A stretch of 64,000 nt of DNA from Paenibacillus wynnii (GCF_030812855.1 NZ_JAUSTK010000021.1:24492-88491), one strand, 5' to 3'. Shown: positions 1-9,652, counted from the first letter of the stretch. The notes: a model not told the origin generated them from the sequence alone. A program made the numbers and translations.

Positions 1-3000
1 ACATCAACGATGCCATCGTTCTAAGTCATGCTGAGTCTGACGAAATGTTACATATATATGCATTCGTTGTTTTAGCCGATAAAACGATATCGGAAAAAAC
101 CATTGTCTCCGATCTTTCACGTCTGGTTCCGAAGTACATGATTCCAGATAAGGTGATCGTAGTAGAATCGATGCCTCTTACGCCAAATGGGAAGGTGGAT
201 AAAGGTGCACTATTAGCACTACGCAATCAAAGGGAAAACCACAGCAAAATTCCACCTTTCTCTAAAGAGGAAAAGCTGATGGCTGAAATCTGGGAAAGGG
301 TGCTTGGAATTGATGAAGTCGGAGTTACAGATAACTTCTTCGCTTTGGGTGGCAATTCCATTAACTTTGTTACAGTGTTGGCCTTAGCAAACGAGCAAGG
401 TCTGAACGTCACCTTCCAACAATTATTTAAACATCCTTTCATAAGGGATTTGTTGAATAATACTAGTGAAACGGAAAATGACAAAGACATCCTATATGAC
501 ATCACAAACTTTGAACTGCTTTCCGAAGAGGACAGAAGCAAAATCCCGGACGGAATCGAAGACGCCTACCCGATGTCTTTATTGCAAGCCGGTCTTGTTT
601 ATCAGAGTATTATTATGCAAGGGGAAAATAACTATCATGACATCGTTTCATACTTGATCAAAGGTGAAATTAATGTTGACCTATTCGGAGAGGCAGTAAG
701 AAGGCTTGTCAAGGAGCAACCCATTTTCCGAACCAGCTATAACCTGCGCGACTTCTCCCAGTACATGCAACTGGTTCACAAGGAGCTTGACCAACTGCCA
801 TTAAACGTTCATGATTTACGAGGATTGAAAACACAAGAGGAGCAAGATGAATGGTATGAAGATTGGTTCTGGAAGGAACAGCATCGTCCGTTCAAGTGGG
901 AATCTCCCGGGTTGGTGCAACTGCACATCCACATCTTGCGTGACGACTCGTATCGGTATAACATCAGTCAGCATAATTCAGCATTGGATGGTTGGAGTAT
1001 GAATAAAGTCCATACTTACCTGTTCCAGACGTATTTCAACCTGTTGAATGGTACTAATGAGAGAAATGTAAAGGTTAGCAGTAATGATCACAACCGTAAC
1101 TTTATTTATTTGGAGCAGCAGGCGATCAAGTCTCTGGAGCAGCGTGAGTTTTGGAGTGAGATGCTCGAAAATGCGACGAACGGCGTGATTCCGCGATCCA
1201 GACCGCCCGAGCAAAACCAAGGGAATGAAGTCATCTTCTATGACGTCGAGCTTCCCGAAGGGCTGTCTGAAAAAATCGTTGATCTGGCAAATGAATTGAA
1301 GATTCCTGTCAAGGATATTCTGCTTGCGTCCCATGTGAAGTTTCTGTCCTTATTAACACGGGATCCTGATGTGTTTATGGGTTATGAAATCGGCGGCCGC
1401 CCTGAACGTTTGGGAGCAGAGGATGCACTTGGGGTCTTTTTGAATACGATGCCTTTCCGAGTCGTCTTAAATGATCAAGATACTTGGCGCGAACTCACTC
1501 GTTCTGTTTATGAAGTGGAGGCAGAAGTCTTGCCATTCAGGCGGTATCCGATGGCAAAGGTGAAAGCGGATGTAGGGAATATGGGGATCTTGTTTGAGAC
1601 AGTCTTTAACTTCACTCACTTCTACTCCTTGAAAGACATTCGCGATCTCCCAGGTTTTGATTTGATTGATGTGAGAGCTGCCGCCATTACGGAATTTCCG
1701 CTTCGTATCGAATACTCCAGACATTTTTACACAGACGAGATTCATCTAAGTTTACATTATCATACTGCAGAGTTTGATGAAGACGACATGGGTATATTCG
1801 GAAGAATTTTTGTTCGGATTCTTGAGTCTATTGTTTATCATACGGATGAACGGCACAATGATATGTCCGGGGGAGAGTACTTGGATCGGTTTACCATCTA
1901 TCCGTGCGAGAATTTAGTTCCAAACACCAGCGGAAGTGAATTCGATCAAGCAGAATTCAATGATTCAATGATGCAAGGCGAATTTCTGGAGGCTGCAAAC
2001 TCGGTAAAAGATATTTGGTCCAGTGTCTTAGGCATACCGAAAAGCGATCTGAATATGAAAGATGATTTTTTTCACATCGGAGGGAATTCGCTCTCTGCTA
2101 TGAAAGTGTCTTTGCTTTTGGAGAAACCATTATCATTGAAGACGATTATGCAAAAATCCGTCCTTTATGAGCTGGTTCTTGAAATTATCAATAGCGCAAA
2201 GCCTGTCGAAGATACAAACCTTCTCCAGTGTCTTAGTAAATCAACGACTTCCGCACTCAACATTATATTTTTTCCCTATGCAGGCGGAAATGCGCTGAAC
2301 TTCATTCCAATACCCAAGGCGTTTGAAACAACCGATTCCGATGTCTCAGTTTATGCAGTGGAATTGCCGGGGCATGATCCAAATTCCAACTCAAGTAATC
2401 TGATGGATTTCGCAAGTCTTGCGAAGAAGATCGCAGATGAAATCGAAGTAAATATAGGCGAAGAAGAGTTCGTCCTATGGGGGCATTGCGTCGGCACTGC
2501 GCTTGCATTTGAGGTAACACGGCAGCTGGAAGGGCGTTCCCGTCCTCCCAAAAGATTATTCTTGGCCGCAAAAATCATCGCTCATCCCAACGAGATCCTT
2601 GAGACAATAGAGAATGCGAAACAATTGGTTTTTGCCGATATTGCCAAATTTCATGCCGAATGGACCGGAACCAACGAATTATCGACGCTTGGGGAGGAAT
2701 ATGAGCGTCATTTGGCGAGAGTATTTAAGCATGATTCCATTGAATCGAATCAATACCTGCTCTCCCTGTGGAATAAAATAGGCGATATTTCCTTGCAGAC
2801 ACCATCCGTTGTCGTTGTTACCAAGGATGATCCCGCGACTCAAACCTATATGGGAGAATGGTCAACTTGGTCCCATTGGGTGCCAAATTTAAAACTCAAA
2901 GTGTTTGATAGGGGAGGACACTATTTCTTCCGAACGATTCAGTCTGAACTTGCGGAATATTTAATATCCGAAACGGACATCAGTTATCAAACCACTCAAA

Positions 3001-3008
3001 CACGCTGA
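1..3008 (+). CDS. Nonribosomal peptide synthetase, C-terminal part (A end-PCP-C-PCP-TE)
   Basis: Partial: the frame is open to base 1, so the gene starts upstream. Residue numbers count from the ATG at 45. In order: the end of an adenylation domain with the A10 motif NGKVD (49-53); a carrier protein with GGNS (102-105); a condensation domain (about 178-600) whose HHxxxDG core reads HNSALDG near 309-315; a second carrier with GGNS near 682; and a thioesterase with GHCVG near 813-817 and a C-terminal GGHYFF histidine. The terminal TE releases the peptide from the last carrier. Two oddities are visible: the second core histidine of C is Asn, and the TE nucleophile is Cys instead of Ser. No adenylation domain lies between C and the last PCP, so that carrier must be loaded in trans or left empty. 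Type II thioesterase and exporters follow. The NRPS call is certain; the product is unknown. Confidence 0.95.
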   Translation, partial: INDAIVLSHAESDEMLHIYAFVVLADKTISEKTIVSDLSRLVPKYMIPDKVIVVESMPLTPNGKVDKGALLALRNQRENHSKIPPFSKEEKLMAEIWERVLGIDEVGVTDNFFALGGNSINFVTVLALANEQGLNVTFQQLFKHPFIRDLLNNTSETENDKDILYDITNFELLSEEDRSKIPDGIEDAYPMSLLQAGLVYQSIIMQGENNYHDIVSYLIKGEINVDLFGEAVRRLVKEQPIFRTSYNLRDFSQYMQLVHKELDQLPLNVHDLRGLKTQEEQDEWYEDWFWKEQHRPFKWESPGLVQLHIHILRDDSYRYNISQHNSALDGWSMNKVHTYLFQTYFNLLNGTNERNVKVSSNDHNRNFIYLEQQAIKSLEQREFWSEMLENATNGVIPRSRPPEQNQGNEVIFYDVELPEGLSEKIVDLANELKIPVKDILLASHVKFLSLLTRDPDVFMGYEIGGRPERLGAEDALGVFLNTMPFRVVLNDQDTWRELTRSVYEVEAEVLPFRRYPMAKVKADVGNMGILFETVFNFTHFYSLKDIRDLPGFDLIDVRAAAITEFPLRIEYSRHFYTDEIHLSLHYHTAEFDEDDMGIFGRIFVRILESIVYHTDERHNDMSGGEYLDRFTIYPCENLVPNTSGSEFDQAEFNDSMMQGEFLEAANSVKDIWSSVLGIPKSDLNMKDDFFHIGGNSLSAMKVSLLLEKPLSLKTIMQKSVLYELVLEIINSAKPVEDTNLLQCLSKSTTSALNIIFFPYAGGNALNFIPIPKAFETTDSDVSVYAVELPGHDPNSNSSNLMDFASLAKKIADEIEVNIGEEEFVLWGHCVGTALAFEVTRQLEGRSRPPKRLFLAAKIIAHPNEILETIENAKQLVFADIAKFHAEWTGTNELSTLGEEYERHLARVFKHDSIESNQYLLSLWNKIGDISLQTPSVVVVTKDDPATQTYMGEWSTWSHWVPNLKLKVFDRGGHYFFRTIQSELAEYLISETDISYQTTQTR

Positions 3009-3130
3009 TTTCAGATAGAATGCCGCAGCTTCCTCATCCGCCTGTCAGACGGGCGTCAAGCAGCAAACCGTTAGATGGGGAGCCGCGGCGGTTTATCTTG
3101 GAATCTACCCATTTACGAGGAGGATGTGTA

Positions 3131-4003
3131 GTGTTAAACATTGATAAAGAAAGTTATCCCAATAGTTCATTGCGTGTAGCTGTAGCACAGGCTGTCTCAC
3201 GTTCTGGAGACATCCCAAAGAATCTTGAATATGCAGCCACCATGATCCGGGAAGCAGCGCTAAAGGGTGCTGATATAATTGTATTCCCGGAAAAATTTCT
3301 GACAGGCTATGTGCCGGAGGTCATTATTACAGACCCGGAGCGTTATACACTAACCCATAACGATCCCCGTCTGGAACCTTTACGTAATATCTGTAAGCTG
3401 AATAAGATATGTGCAATCATTGGTACTCCAACCCGGTCGGAAGGCAGACTATACATTTCTTCTGTTGTTATCGGCGCATCTGGGGTGGAACTTCTCACTT
3501 ATCACAAGACGCACCTATTCCATAGTGAAAAGGGGATTTTTCAGAGTGATGACGAGCTGAATATCCTGAATATAAAAGATTGGAATATTGGACTTGGCAT
3601 TTGTTATGATGCAGGATTCCCGGAGCATTCCCGGGCAATGGCCCAAGCGGGATGCCATGTGTATATGGTAAGCTCCCTCTTCAGTAAAGGTATGGGTTAC
3701 TTGGAGTCCAGAGTGTGGTTTCCGGCAAGAGCGCTCGATAATACGATATATGCAGTTATGGCAAACCATGCAGGAAAAACAGGGGTATGGGATGCATGCG
3801 GCGGCAGTGCGGTTTGGAACCCATTTGGACAACTGATAGAAGAGGCATCCGAAGCTGAATCGGAAATCATTATTGTTGATTTAGACCCTAACATGTTGCG
3901 GGAAGCCCGAACGGCAGAACGAATGCTCGCCGATTCTTTGGACATCCGTCATACTCCCGAAAAAATAGTTATGATCAGGATGGGTTCAAATGAGCTCGAG
4001 TGA
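3131..4003 (+). CDS. Carbon-nitrogen hydrolase (nitrilase superfamily)
   Basis: About 290 residues, normal for the family. The Glu-Lys-Cys triad is visible: E54 in FPEKFL, K126 in YHKTHLF, C158 in GLGICYD. Members hydrolyse or condense amide or nitrile C-N bonds through a cysteine thioester. The GTG at 3131 is chosen because GAGGAGG lies about 8 bases upstream; an upstream ATG at 3020 has no ribosome site and would add an unrelated leader. It lies between the NRPS and a type II thioesterase that starts before its stop codon, so it is almost certainly part of the peptide pathway. Trimming an amide, acting on a precursor and resistance by cleavage are all possible; the sequence does not decide. 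Confidence 0.88.
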   Translation: MLNIDKESYPNSSLRVAVAQAVSRSGDIPKNLEYAATMIREAALKGADIIVFPEKFLTGYVPEVIITDPERYTLTHNDPRLEPLRNICKLNKICAIIGTPTRSEGRLYISSVVIGASGVELLTYHKTHLFHSEKGIFQSDDELNILNIKDWNIGLGICYDAGFPEHSRAMAQAGCHVYMVSSLFSKGMGYLESRVWFPARALDNTIYAVMANHAGKTGVWDACGGSAVWNPFGQLIEEASEAESEIIIVDLDPNMLREARTAERMLADSLDIRHTPEKIVMIRMGSNELE

Positions 4004-4754
4004 ACGCGAAAAATGGATGCGCAAGTTTCATGTATTGGATAAGACATATGGTCGAGTGATTTTTCTGCCTCATGCCGGCGGTTCAGCCAGCTATTATCGG
4101 GATCTATGTATGGCTTTAAGTTCAAGCAATATAGAGTGTATAGCCATTCAATATCCTGGCAGACAAGATCGGTTTAAGGAAGAGATGATAGAGAGTATTG
4201 AAGAGTATGCTGATATTATTACCGAGATCCTTGTGGGATTGGATGACAAACCAACGATATTGTTTGGACATAGCATGGGGGCTTTAATTGCTTATAATAT
4301 GTTGGCGAGGCATGAGACGGAACTCTCATTTGTCGATTTATTTGTGGCCTCCGCCCATCATCCACCCAAAAGTAGTGAACCATACATAAAAGGCGATTCA
4401 GCGAGTGATGAAAATGTAATTGCTCATCTCAAAAAATTAGGCGGGTTTGATGATCGACTATTATCAGACCCCACTATAATAGAAGTTATCCTTCCAGCAG
4501 TGGAAAATGACCTTCAAGCTGTTTCAAAATTTCATATGAAAAGTATTGTAAAGCTTCAGGTTCCCATTGTGTCGGTTATTGGAATGCATGACCCGACAAC
4601 TGATATAGAATCTACTTCGGAATGGGCGAAATTAACTGCTAAAGAATTCCGTATTGTTCAATTGTCTGGGGGGCACTTTTACTTCGCCAATGAACATACA
4701 AAACTAATCAATATCATTTTGCAATTACTAATAAAAGCAGGGGGTGAGCATTAA
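3990..4754 (+). CDS. Type II thioesterase (editing)
   Basis: A 254-residue alpha/beta hydrolase typical of stand-alone thioesterases in NRPS clusters. It has the oxyanion motif LPHAGGSASYY near 26-36, the nucleophile GHSMG with Ser95, and the catalytic His in SGGHFYF near residue 227. These enzymes clear wrongly loaded acyl groups from carrier-protein phosphopantetheine arms. It keeps the usual serine, unlike the Cys-containing terminal TE of the synthetase. The ATG overlaps the end of the hydrolase gene by 14 bases and AGGATGG sits just upstream, indicating translational coupling. Confidence 0.92.
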   Translation: MSSSEREKWMRKFHVLDKTYGRVIFLPHAGGSASYYRDLCMALSSSNIECIAIQYPGRQDRFKEEMIESIEEYADIITEILVGLDDKPTILFGHSMGALIAYNMLARHETELSFVDLFVASAHHPPKSSEPYIKGDSASDENVIAHLKKLGGFDDRLLSDPTIIEVILPAVENDLQAVSKFHMKSIVKLQVPIVSVIGMHDPTTDIESTSEWAKLTAKEFRIVQLSGGHFYFANEHTKLINIILQLLIKAGGEH

Positions 4755-5940
4755 CATCATGAACAATCTCCAGAAGAACTCGAAGTTATTACTTTACGGG
4801 CAAGCATTGTCATTCATGGGAGACTACTGCGTATTACCCGCTCTTCTTATCTTATCTACCTATTATCACGATTATTGGGTCACTTCCGGAGTCATCATAG
4901 TGAGAAGTATCCCTATGGTTATACAACCTTTTTTAGGTGTACTCATTGATCGATTTAGTCGATTGAAAATCATGTTTTGGACAGACATTTTAAGAGGATT
5001 AATATTCTTAAGCGTCACATTGCTGCCTAAAGGAGAATACCCTTCATTTTTTTTACTATTGTTATTGCTTTCATATGGTAGTGGAGTATTTTTCAATCCG
5101 GCTAGACTGGCAATAATGTCTTCGTTAGGAGACGACATTAAAACGGTTAATACACTTTTTGCCAAAGCGACGACATTATGCGTGATTGCAGGGGCACTCA
5201 TCGGTGCAGGTTTCTTGGCTTTAGGATCGGTAAAATCAGCAGTAGCATTTAATGCATTAACCTATTTTAGTTCAGCGATCTTCATCAGTAGGATGAAGAT
5301 CAGGTCTGAAGTAAGTTTAAAGCAAGATAATAATAAAATTTTCAGTTCCTTTAAGTTGGGAATTAAAGAGATAAGAAATAACCAATTTGTACTAAATGCT
5401 GTTCTTACAATGATGATAATGTCCTTGTTGTGTGGAGTAGTATATAGTTACTTCCCAATTGTAAGTGAGTTTATTGGCGAAGGCCAAATCGGTAACTTCA
5501 TCCTTACCGTCACAATTGGCTTGGGCGGTTTTCTTGGGACACATTTGGTCAACAAATGGGGTTTCAACAGTGATAAAGGTTTGATTTATTTTGTTATTCT
5601 CAGTCTCACTTCTCTTTGCGTATTCATGTATTCACCAAGCTTCATAGTCGCATTTATTGCAGCTATTGGTTTGTTTATAGCTCTGGAATACGGTGAAGTG
5701 CTTGCTAAGATAAAAGTGCAGGAGAATTCCGGCAATGAAATCCAAGGTCGGATATTTGCTGTTTCAGAAGCACTTATTGGGCTGGCTATATCTATCGGAT
5801 CTATATTGGTTAACATTACCAATACCATCACCATTATGGGGTTAATCATTTTCAGTATGTTAGGTCTATTTGTACATACCAAATTAGTAAACAAACTGTA
5901 TGTGTCAACATCGAATGATAAATTCTCAAATTTAGTTTAA
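4744..5940 (+). CDS. MFS transporter, probable peptide exporter
   Basis: About 398 residues with close to twelve hydrophobic segments and the MFS loop VLIDRFSRLK between helices 2 and 3. This is the 'MFS_3'/macrolide-efflux type of permease common in peptide antibiotic clusters. The start is uncertain: GTG at 4744 overlaps the thioesterase stop, while ATG at 4759 is better spaced from the GGGGGTGA site. The likely role is export of the NRPS product or self-protection. A second MFS gene follows directly, and the pair may serve different products or precursors. Substrate unknown. Confidence 0.85.
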   Translation: MSINIMNNLQKNSKLLLYGQALSFMGDYCVLPALLILSTYYHDYWVTSGVIIVRSIPMVIQPFLGVLIDRFSRLKIMFWTDILRGLIFLSVTLLPKGEYPSFFLLLLLLSYGSGVFFNPARLAIMSSLGDDIKTVNTLFAKATTLCVIAGALIGAGFLALGSVKSAVAFNALTYFSSAIFISRMKIRSEVSLKQDNNKIFSSFKLGIKEIRNNQFVLNAVLTMMIMSLLCGVVYSYFPIVSEFIGEGQIGNFILTVTIGLGGFLGTHLVNKWGFNSDKGLIYFVILSLTSLCVFMYSPSFIVAFIAAIGLFIALEYGEVLAKIKVQENSGNEIQGRIFAVSEALIGLAISIGSILVNITNTITIMGLIIFSMLGLFVHTKLVNKLYVSTSNDKFSNLV

Positions 5941-5969
5941 TGAACAGGAGAAGACGAGGTGGACTACTT

Positions 5970-7229
5970 GTGAGTGAGAAATCATATTCAGGCAGATGGG
6001 AAATTTTTCGGTTTCGACCTTATGTGCTCTATTTCATTGGGCATACCGTTTCTTTGCTGGGAACAGGTATGCAGTTCATTGCCACCAGTTGGCTTGCTAT
6101 GCAGTTGACCGGAAACAATGCTTCAGTAGCGTATGTTCTGATATTTACCTCACTGCCGGGAGTTGTACTTTCACCGGTTATTGGGGTATTTGTTGATCGG
6201 TTTGACCGGAAGTGGTTGGCGGTCTTGATGGATCTGTTCCGGGCAGCCGTTCTTGTTGTTATTCCTTTTCTCTGGTGGGAGGGGCTGTTGGAGCCATGGC
6301 ATTTGTATACGGCCACTTTCCTTATAGCTCTGGGAGATGAGATATACACGCCGGCTGCTATGTCGCTAATTCGAGAAGTCCTTCCGCCAAAGATGCTCCT
6401 GTATGCAAATTCCACCAACGCCATCGCAATGCAAACTGGAGCTATGTTAGGTGCAGGGATAGGGGGAGTGATTGTTAGCCTTTCTTCTGCTGTGGTTGTT
6501 ATGATCATTAATGCGGTTAGTTTTATAATCTCAGCTCTTTGTATCGTGCTTATTCGCAAAGGGATCGTTCGTCCGACAGAGATGCCCCAAGTGTCAAAGG
6601 TAGGATATAGACGCTTCATGTCTGAAATCAGACTTGGCTTATCTTATATCCGTAGTCGCCACAATATTATGATCTTTTACGCCATGATTTTCTTTATACG
6701 TATGTCACTGTATACGATTAATGTATTGCTTGGTCCGTTTACCAAAGAGACACTGAAAGTAGGCGCGGTTGGCTTTGGTTATATTGATGCCTGCTTCGCA
6801 CTCGGAGCTGTGGTGGGCAATTTACTCCTGCCATCAATAACCCGAGCTAGAGGTAATAATTTTGTGATGGTACTCGGGATGATAGGTACAGCCCTATCCA
6901 TTTTCCTCTTTGGTTTTAGTGAGAGTCTAGGAATAGCGATGTTCTTCTATTTCTTAATAGGTGCATTCTTCCAGGTCGGGATACTTTATATGACACGAGC
7001 TCAGGAAGTGACCGAACTTTCTTACCAAGGACGAGTCCATTCAACCTTTAATACTTTTTTCTCCATTCTTTCTCTAGGGATCTATCTGGGGATGGCACAT
7101 CTGATTGAAATACTTTCCTTCCGTTCTCTCTATCTTCTTCAAGGTATTATTGTCGCCTTTGCGGCCGTTATGGCTTATCATGCACTTTATATCAGACCAA
7201 AAAATGTTATGCGGAATGTTTCCACCTAG
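5970..7229 (+). CDS. MFS transporter, second exporter of the NRPS cluster
   Basis: About 419 residues, with around twelve membrane helices and the MFS motif GVFVDRFDRKW after helix 2. It resembles enterobactin-exporter-type MFS proteins. The GTG at 5970 is preferred because GAGGTGG lies 7 bases upstream; an in-frame ATG at 5940 overlaps the previous stop codon but has no ribosome site. It is the last gene of the cluster before a strong terminator. Export of the peptide is inferred from position only. Confidence 0.85.
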   Translation: MSEKSYSGRWEIFRFRPYVLYFIGHTVSLLGTGMQFIATSWLAMQLTGNNASVAYVLIFTSLPGVVLSPVIGVFVDRFDRKWLAVLMDLFRAAVLVVIPFLWWEGLLEPWHLYTATFLIALGDEIYTPAAMSLIREVLPPKMLLYANSTNAIAMQTGAMLGAGIGGVIVSLSSAVVVMIINAVSFIISALCIVLIRKGIVRPTEMPQVSKVGYRRFMSEIRLGLSYIRSRHNIMIFYAMIFFIRMSLYTINVLLGPFTKETLKVGAVGFGYIDACFALGAVVGNLLLPSITRARGNNFVMVLGMIGTALSIFLFGFSESLGIAMFFYFLIGAFFQVGILYMTRAQEVTELSYQGRVHSTFNTFFSILSLGIYLGMAHLIEILSFRSLYLLQGIIVAFAAVMAYHALYIRPKNVMRNVST

Positions 7230-7361
7230 ATGAATTCAACTTACATAGTATTAATATCAGCTTGACACAATAATAAAGCAGGGGTAGTCTGAGACTTTAT
7301 GCTTAAATCGGAATTTTTCGAATGTCATCAATTTTGGATACCAGCGTGAGGAGACGGAACC

Positions 7362-7405
7362 TAGTAGACATATGTTCATTTTATGAGCATATGTCTACTA
7401 TTTTT
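7362..7405 (+). terminator. Rho-independent terminator of the NRPS operon
   Basis: Perfect 13-bp inverted repeat (7362-7374 and 7388-7400) with a 13-base loop, followed by TTTTT. It lies 130 bases after the last MFS gene and marks the end of the biosynthetic operon. Confidence 0.85.
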
Positions 7406-7683
7406 AAGATACTTATTTAAGATTGGAAAGCCGCATTCGGACAAGTTAACACAGCAGAATCAACGCTACGTATTATACAAGTTGGAGCAGGGGACCTGTT
7501 TATCTTTTTTTGGTGGTTTAACAAAGAAAGATGAGAAGGATGTACAAAAAGAATGTGGAAGCTACCCTGCAAAGTTGAAGAATCGAAATTATATACCAGA
7601 TAAAATGGAAAGATATTTGTCATCAAACTTACCACATATTGTAAATTTAAGAGCGAGCGATTAACTCAAAGATCCGTTGAAAG

Positions 7684-7932
7684 CTGTTTGATAAATACGC
7701 TGTAGCCTTTGGGAAAACTACTTTGGCTTTGGATCCTCTGAGGCATTTATTTGCGACGCGGTATCATCTGGAGAATAACACGTACCTAACAGTCGAAGAG
7801 AACGGAATGAATGCTAAACAAATGGACCGATCAACTTACGTTAATACACGTTTTACCGCAGATGAGCTGGGTATTCAGTACTTAACAATTAAGACTTTAA
7901 AGACATATTCACAAAACCCGTATTTCCTTTAA
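7684..7932 (+). pseudogene. Relic of a tyrosine recombinase (XerC-type) C-terminus
   Basis: The open frame reads FDKYAVAFGK, then PLRHLFATRYHLENN. This resembles the KxxLRHxFATRYHxExN box that carries the H-x-x-R catalytic residues of Bacillales tyrosine recombinases. The rest does not continue the expected LGHSS...Y sequence and no N-terminal half is visible. It is read as a decayed integrase at the edge of the NRPS cluster. The match is short, so confidence is moderate. Confidence 0.4.
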
Positions 7933-8310
7933 TATAATTATTTTTTAGTATTTCCTTGATTATATATAACTTCTTATATGATGTGTCATATGATATAAAG
8001 ATGTAAAATACGATTCTTATGATATTAAGGACTTGTTTTTGTTTTTTATCTGCACACTGATCTATGAAAGTGCGAACGAGGTGACTTCTATCAAGCGTCT
8101 CCGGAGGCGCTGGCGCCGGAGTAGTATCTCAGTAGCTGTCAGTAGTTGTTCTACAGACCTCATAGAATATTCACCCAGTGTCAAAATCAAATTCAACACC
8201 ATACACTCTTCTTTCATTTTCGTTTTAGTAGCCTTCTACATAGACAAACCTTTCCAACAGAGGATAATATAGTGATGAAATTAGCTTTACTTATCATGTG
8301 GAGGGAAAAT
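7933..8310. other. Intergenic, no supported gene
   Basis: AT-rich spacer before the RES-domain gene. An imperfect GC-rich hairpin (CTCCGG...CCGGAG, about 8098-8123) is the only structure noted. Short open frames here have no ribosome sites and do not resemble known proteins. Confidence 0.4.
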
Positions 8311-9468
8311 ATGAATTATTATGTTTGTAGTCATTGTTTGAAAGATAAATTTCTTATAAAATATGCAGAAGAAAATGCTTCATCAGGTCAACAATGTTTT
8401 ATATGTAAATCAACTGGTAGGGAAGTAATAAATGTTGAGAATGATTCATTTCAAAACTTATTTAAAGCAGTAATCAGATATCATTATGCAGAGTATCATT
8501 ATAACCCCCATTTTGGGGGCTATGATAGTGTCGAGCAAATTTTTTGCGATGAAAATCCTATCCTTAATCATAGGTTTCAAAATGAATGGGATAGTGATGA
8601 ACTTTTTTCGGTTCTACCTAATGAACATAATTCAGATCCCGAAAAGGGTGTTTCGATATTTTATGGATATTTGGATGAAGTTCGTTGGATGTTTTCAACA
8701 AATCTACAAGACCATCAATCAACTATAATAAATAAATTTGAGAAAAGGATGCAATCAGAAAATTATTTTTTAATTGAAAAAGATGTGCTTTCCTTACTAA
8801 AAAGTAACGAAGAATTTATAAAAAGAAATATCATTAAAGGAACACATTATTACAGAGCTAGAATAGGTCTTGACAAAACTTATTATAATAAAACAAACTT
8901 TGATTATTCCGGTATGCAATATTTTTATAAACCCTTTACTAATGAGGCTATTTCAGCTCCACCTCCACCATTGTCAAGTTCAGGTCGATTAAATCGGCAA
9001 GGTGTTTCATATCTTTATTTGTCATTGGATATTAATACTGCTATAAGTGAGGTTCGGCCACATCCAGGACATTTAATATCCGTTGGCAAATTCGCTTTGA
9101 CAAGAGATGTTATTGTTGCTGATTTGTGTGATATTGATCTGAGACTTTTTTGTACTGATGATATGCTTGAAATTTTCGTCGCTTTAAATGATATTGCCAA
9201 GAAATTTGCGATGCCTATTGTTCCGGAAGATAGAAATCGGTATCAGATTACTCAATTATTTGCTGAAGTTTTTAGAAAATTGAAATTTGATGGGATTTTA
9301 TTTAAAAGTTCAGTTACGGGAAGTGAAAATTTAGTATTATTTGATCCTTCACTTGGTGAATACTGTATCGAGGAGTCTGAAGTATACAGTTGCGAAAAAG
9401 TTGGTTATGATTTAAAAACTATCAATAAAGGCATTTTGTTTAAACAAGATGATTACGAGGAATGTTGA
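8311..9468 (+). CDS. RES-domain protein with zinc-ribbon / HEPN-RES N-terminal domain
   Basis: About 385 residues from the ATG at 8311, which has GTGGAGGG just upstream. The N-terminus carries two CxxC pairs (C6/C9 and C29/C32), a zinc ribbon, followed by a helical region of the HEPN/RES N-terminal type. The C-terminal part is a RES domain: YYRARIG, then APPPPLSSSGRLNRQG, YLYLSLD and TAISEVRPHPG, with Arg, Tyr and Glu at family positions. RES domains in toxin-antitoxin systems degrade NAD+. This longer architecture often lacks an Xre-type antitoxin, and none is next to it here. It sits alone among relics, so a toxin or phage-response role is inference. A broken small gene follows. Confidence 0.8.
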   Translation: MNYYVCSHCLKDKFLIKYAEENASSGQQCFICKSTGREVINVENDSFQNLFKAVIRYHYAEYHYNPHFGGYDSVEQIFCDENPILNHRFQNEWDSDELFSVLPNEHNSDPEKGVSIFYGYLDEVRWMFSTNLQDHQSTIINKFEKRMQSENYFLIEKDVLSLLKSNEEFIKRNIIKGTHYYRARIGLDKTYYNKTNFDYSGMQYFYKPFTNEAISAPPPPLSSSGRLNRQGVSYLYLSLDINTAISEVRPHPGHLISVGKFALTRDVIVADLCDIDLRLFCTDDMLEIFVALNDIAKKFAMPIVPEDRNRYQITQLFAEVFRKLKFDGILFKSSVTGSENLVLFDPSLGEYCIEESEVYSCEKVGYDLKTINKGILFKQDDYEEC

Positions 9469-9512
9469 TAGTTAAGTGAAGTTATCTAAAGAAAATGAGT
9501 ATTGAGGGTATT

Positions 9513-9652
9513 ATGAAAACTATTGAACAAAACAAAGAAGAACATTATAGGAAGCTTTTAGCCGAAAAATGACAAATAATCCTGCTTTTGAGCTAAAGAA
9601 AATACCTTCATCTATAAATAAGAATTTGGAAAAGAAAACTTATAAATTTTAA
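9513..9652 (+). pseudogene. Small ORF broken by a frameshift, linked to the RES gene
   Basis: The ATG at 9513 follows GAGGGT. The frame stops after about 19 codons at GAAAAATGA, but shifting by -1 at this A-run continues it to TAA at 9650-9652, giving a basic, lysine-rich peptide of about 46 residues. It lies 44 bases after the RES gene and could once have been its partner. A sequencing error at the homopolymer is possible. Family unknown. Confidence 0.35.

Noticed and set aside
7383..7664. 93-codon open frame after the NRPS terminator
   Set aside because: It starts inside the terminator stem, has no ribosome site and no recognisable family.
8098..8123. GC-rich inverted repeat before the RES gene considered as terminator or operator
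   Set aside because: Imperfect arms, no T-tract and no fit to a promoter; chance cannot be excluded.
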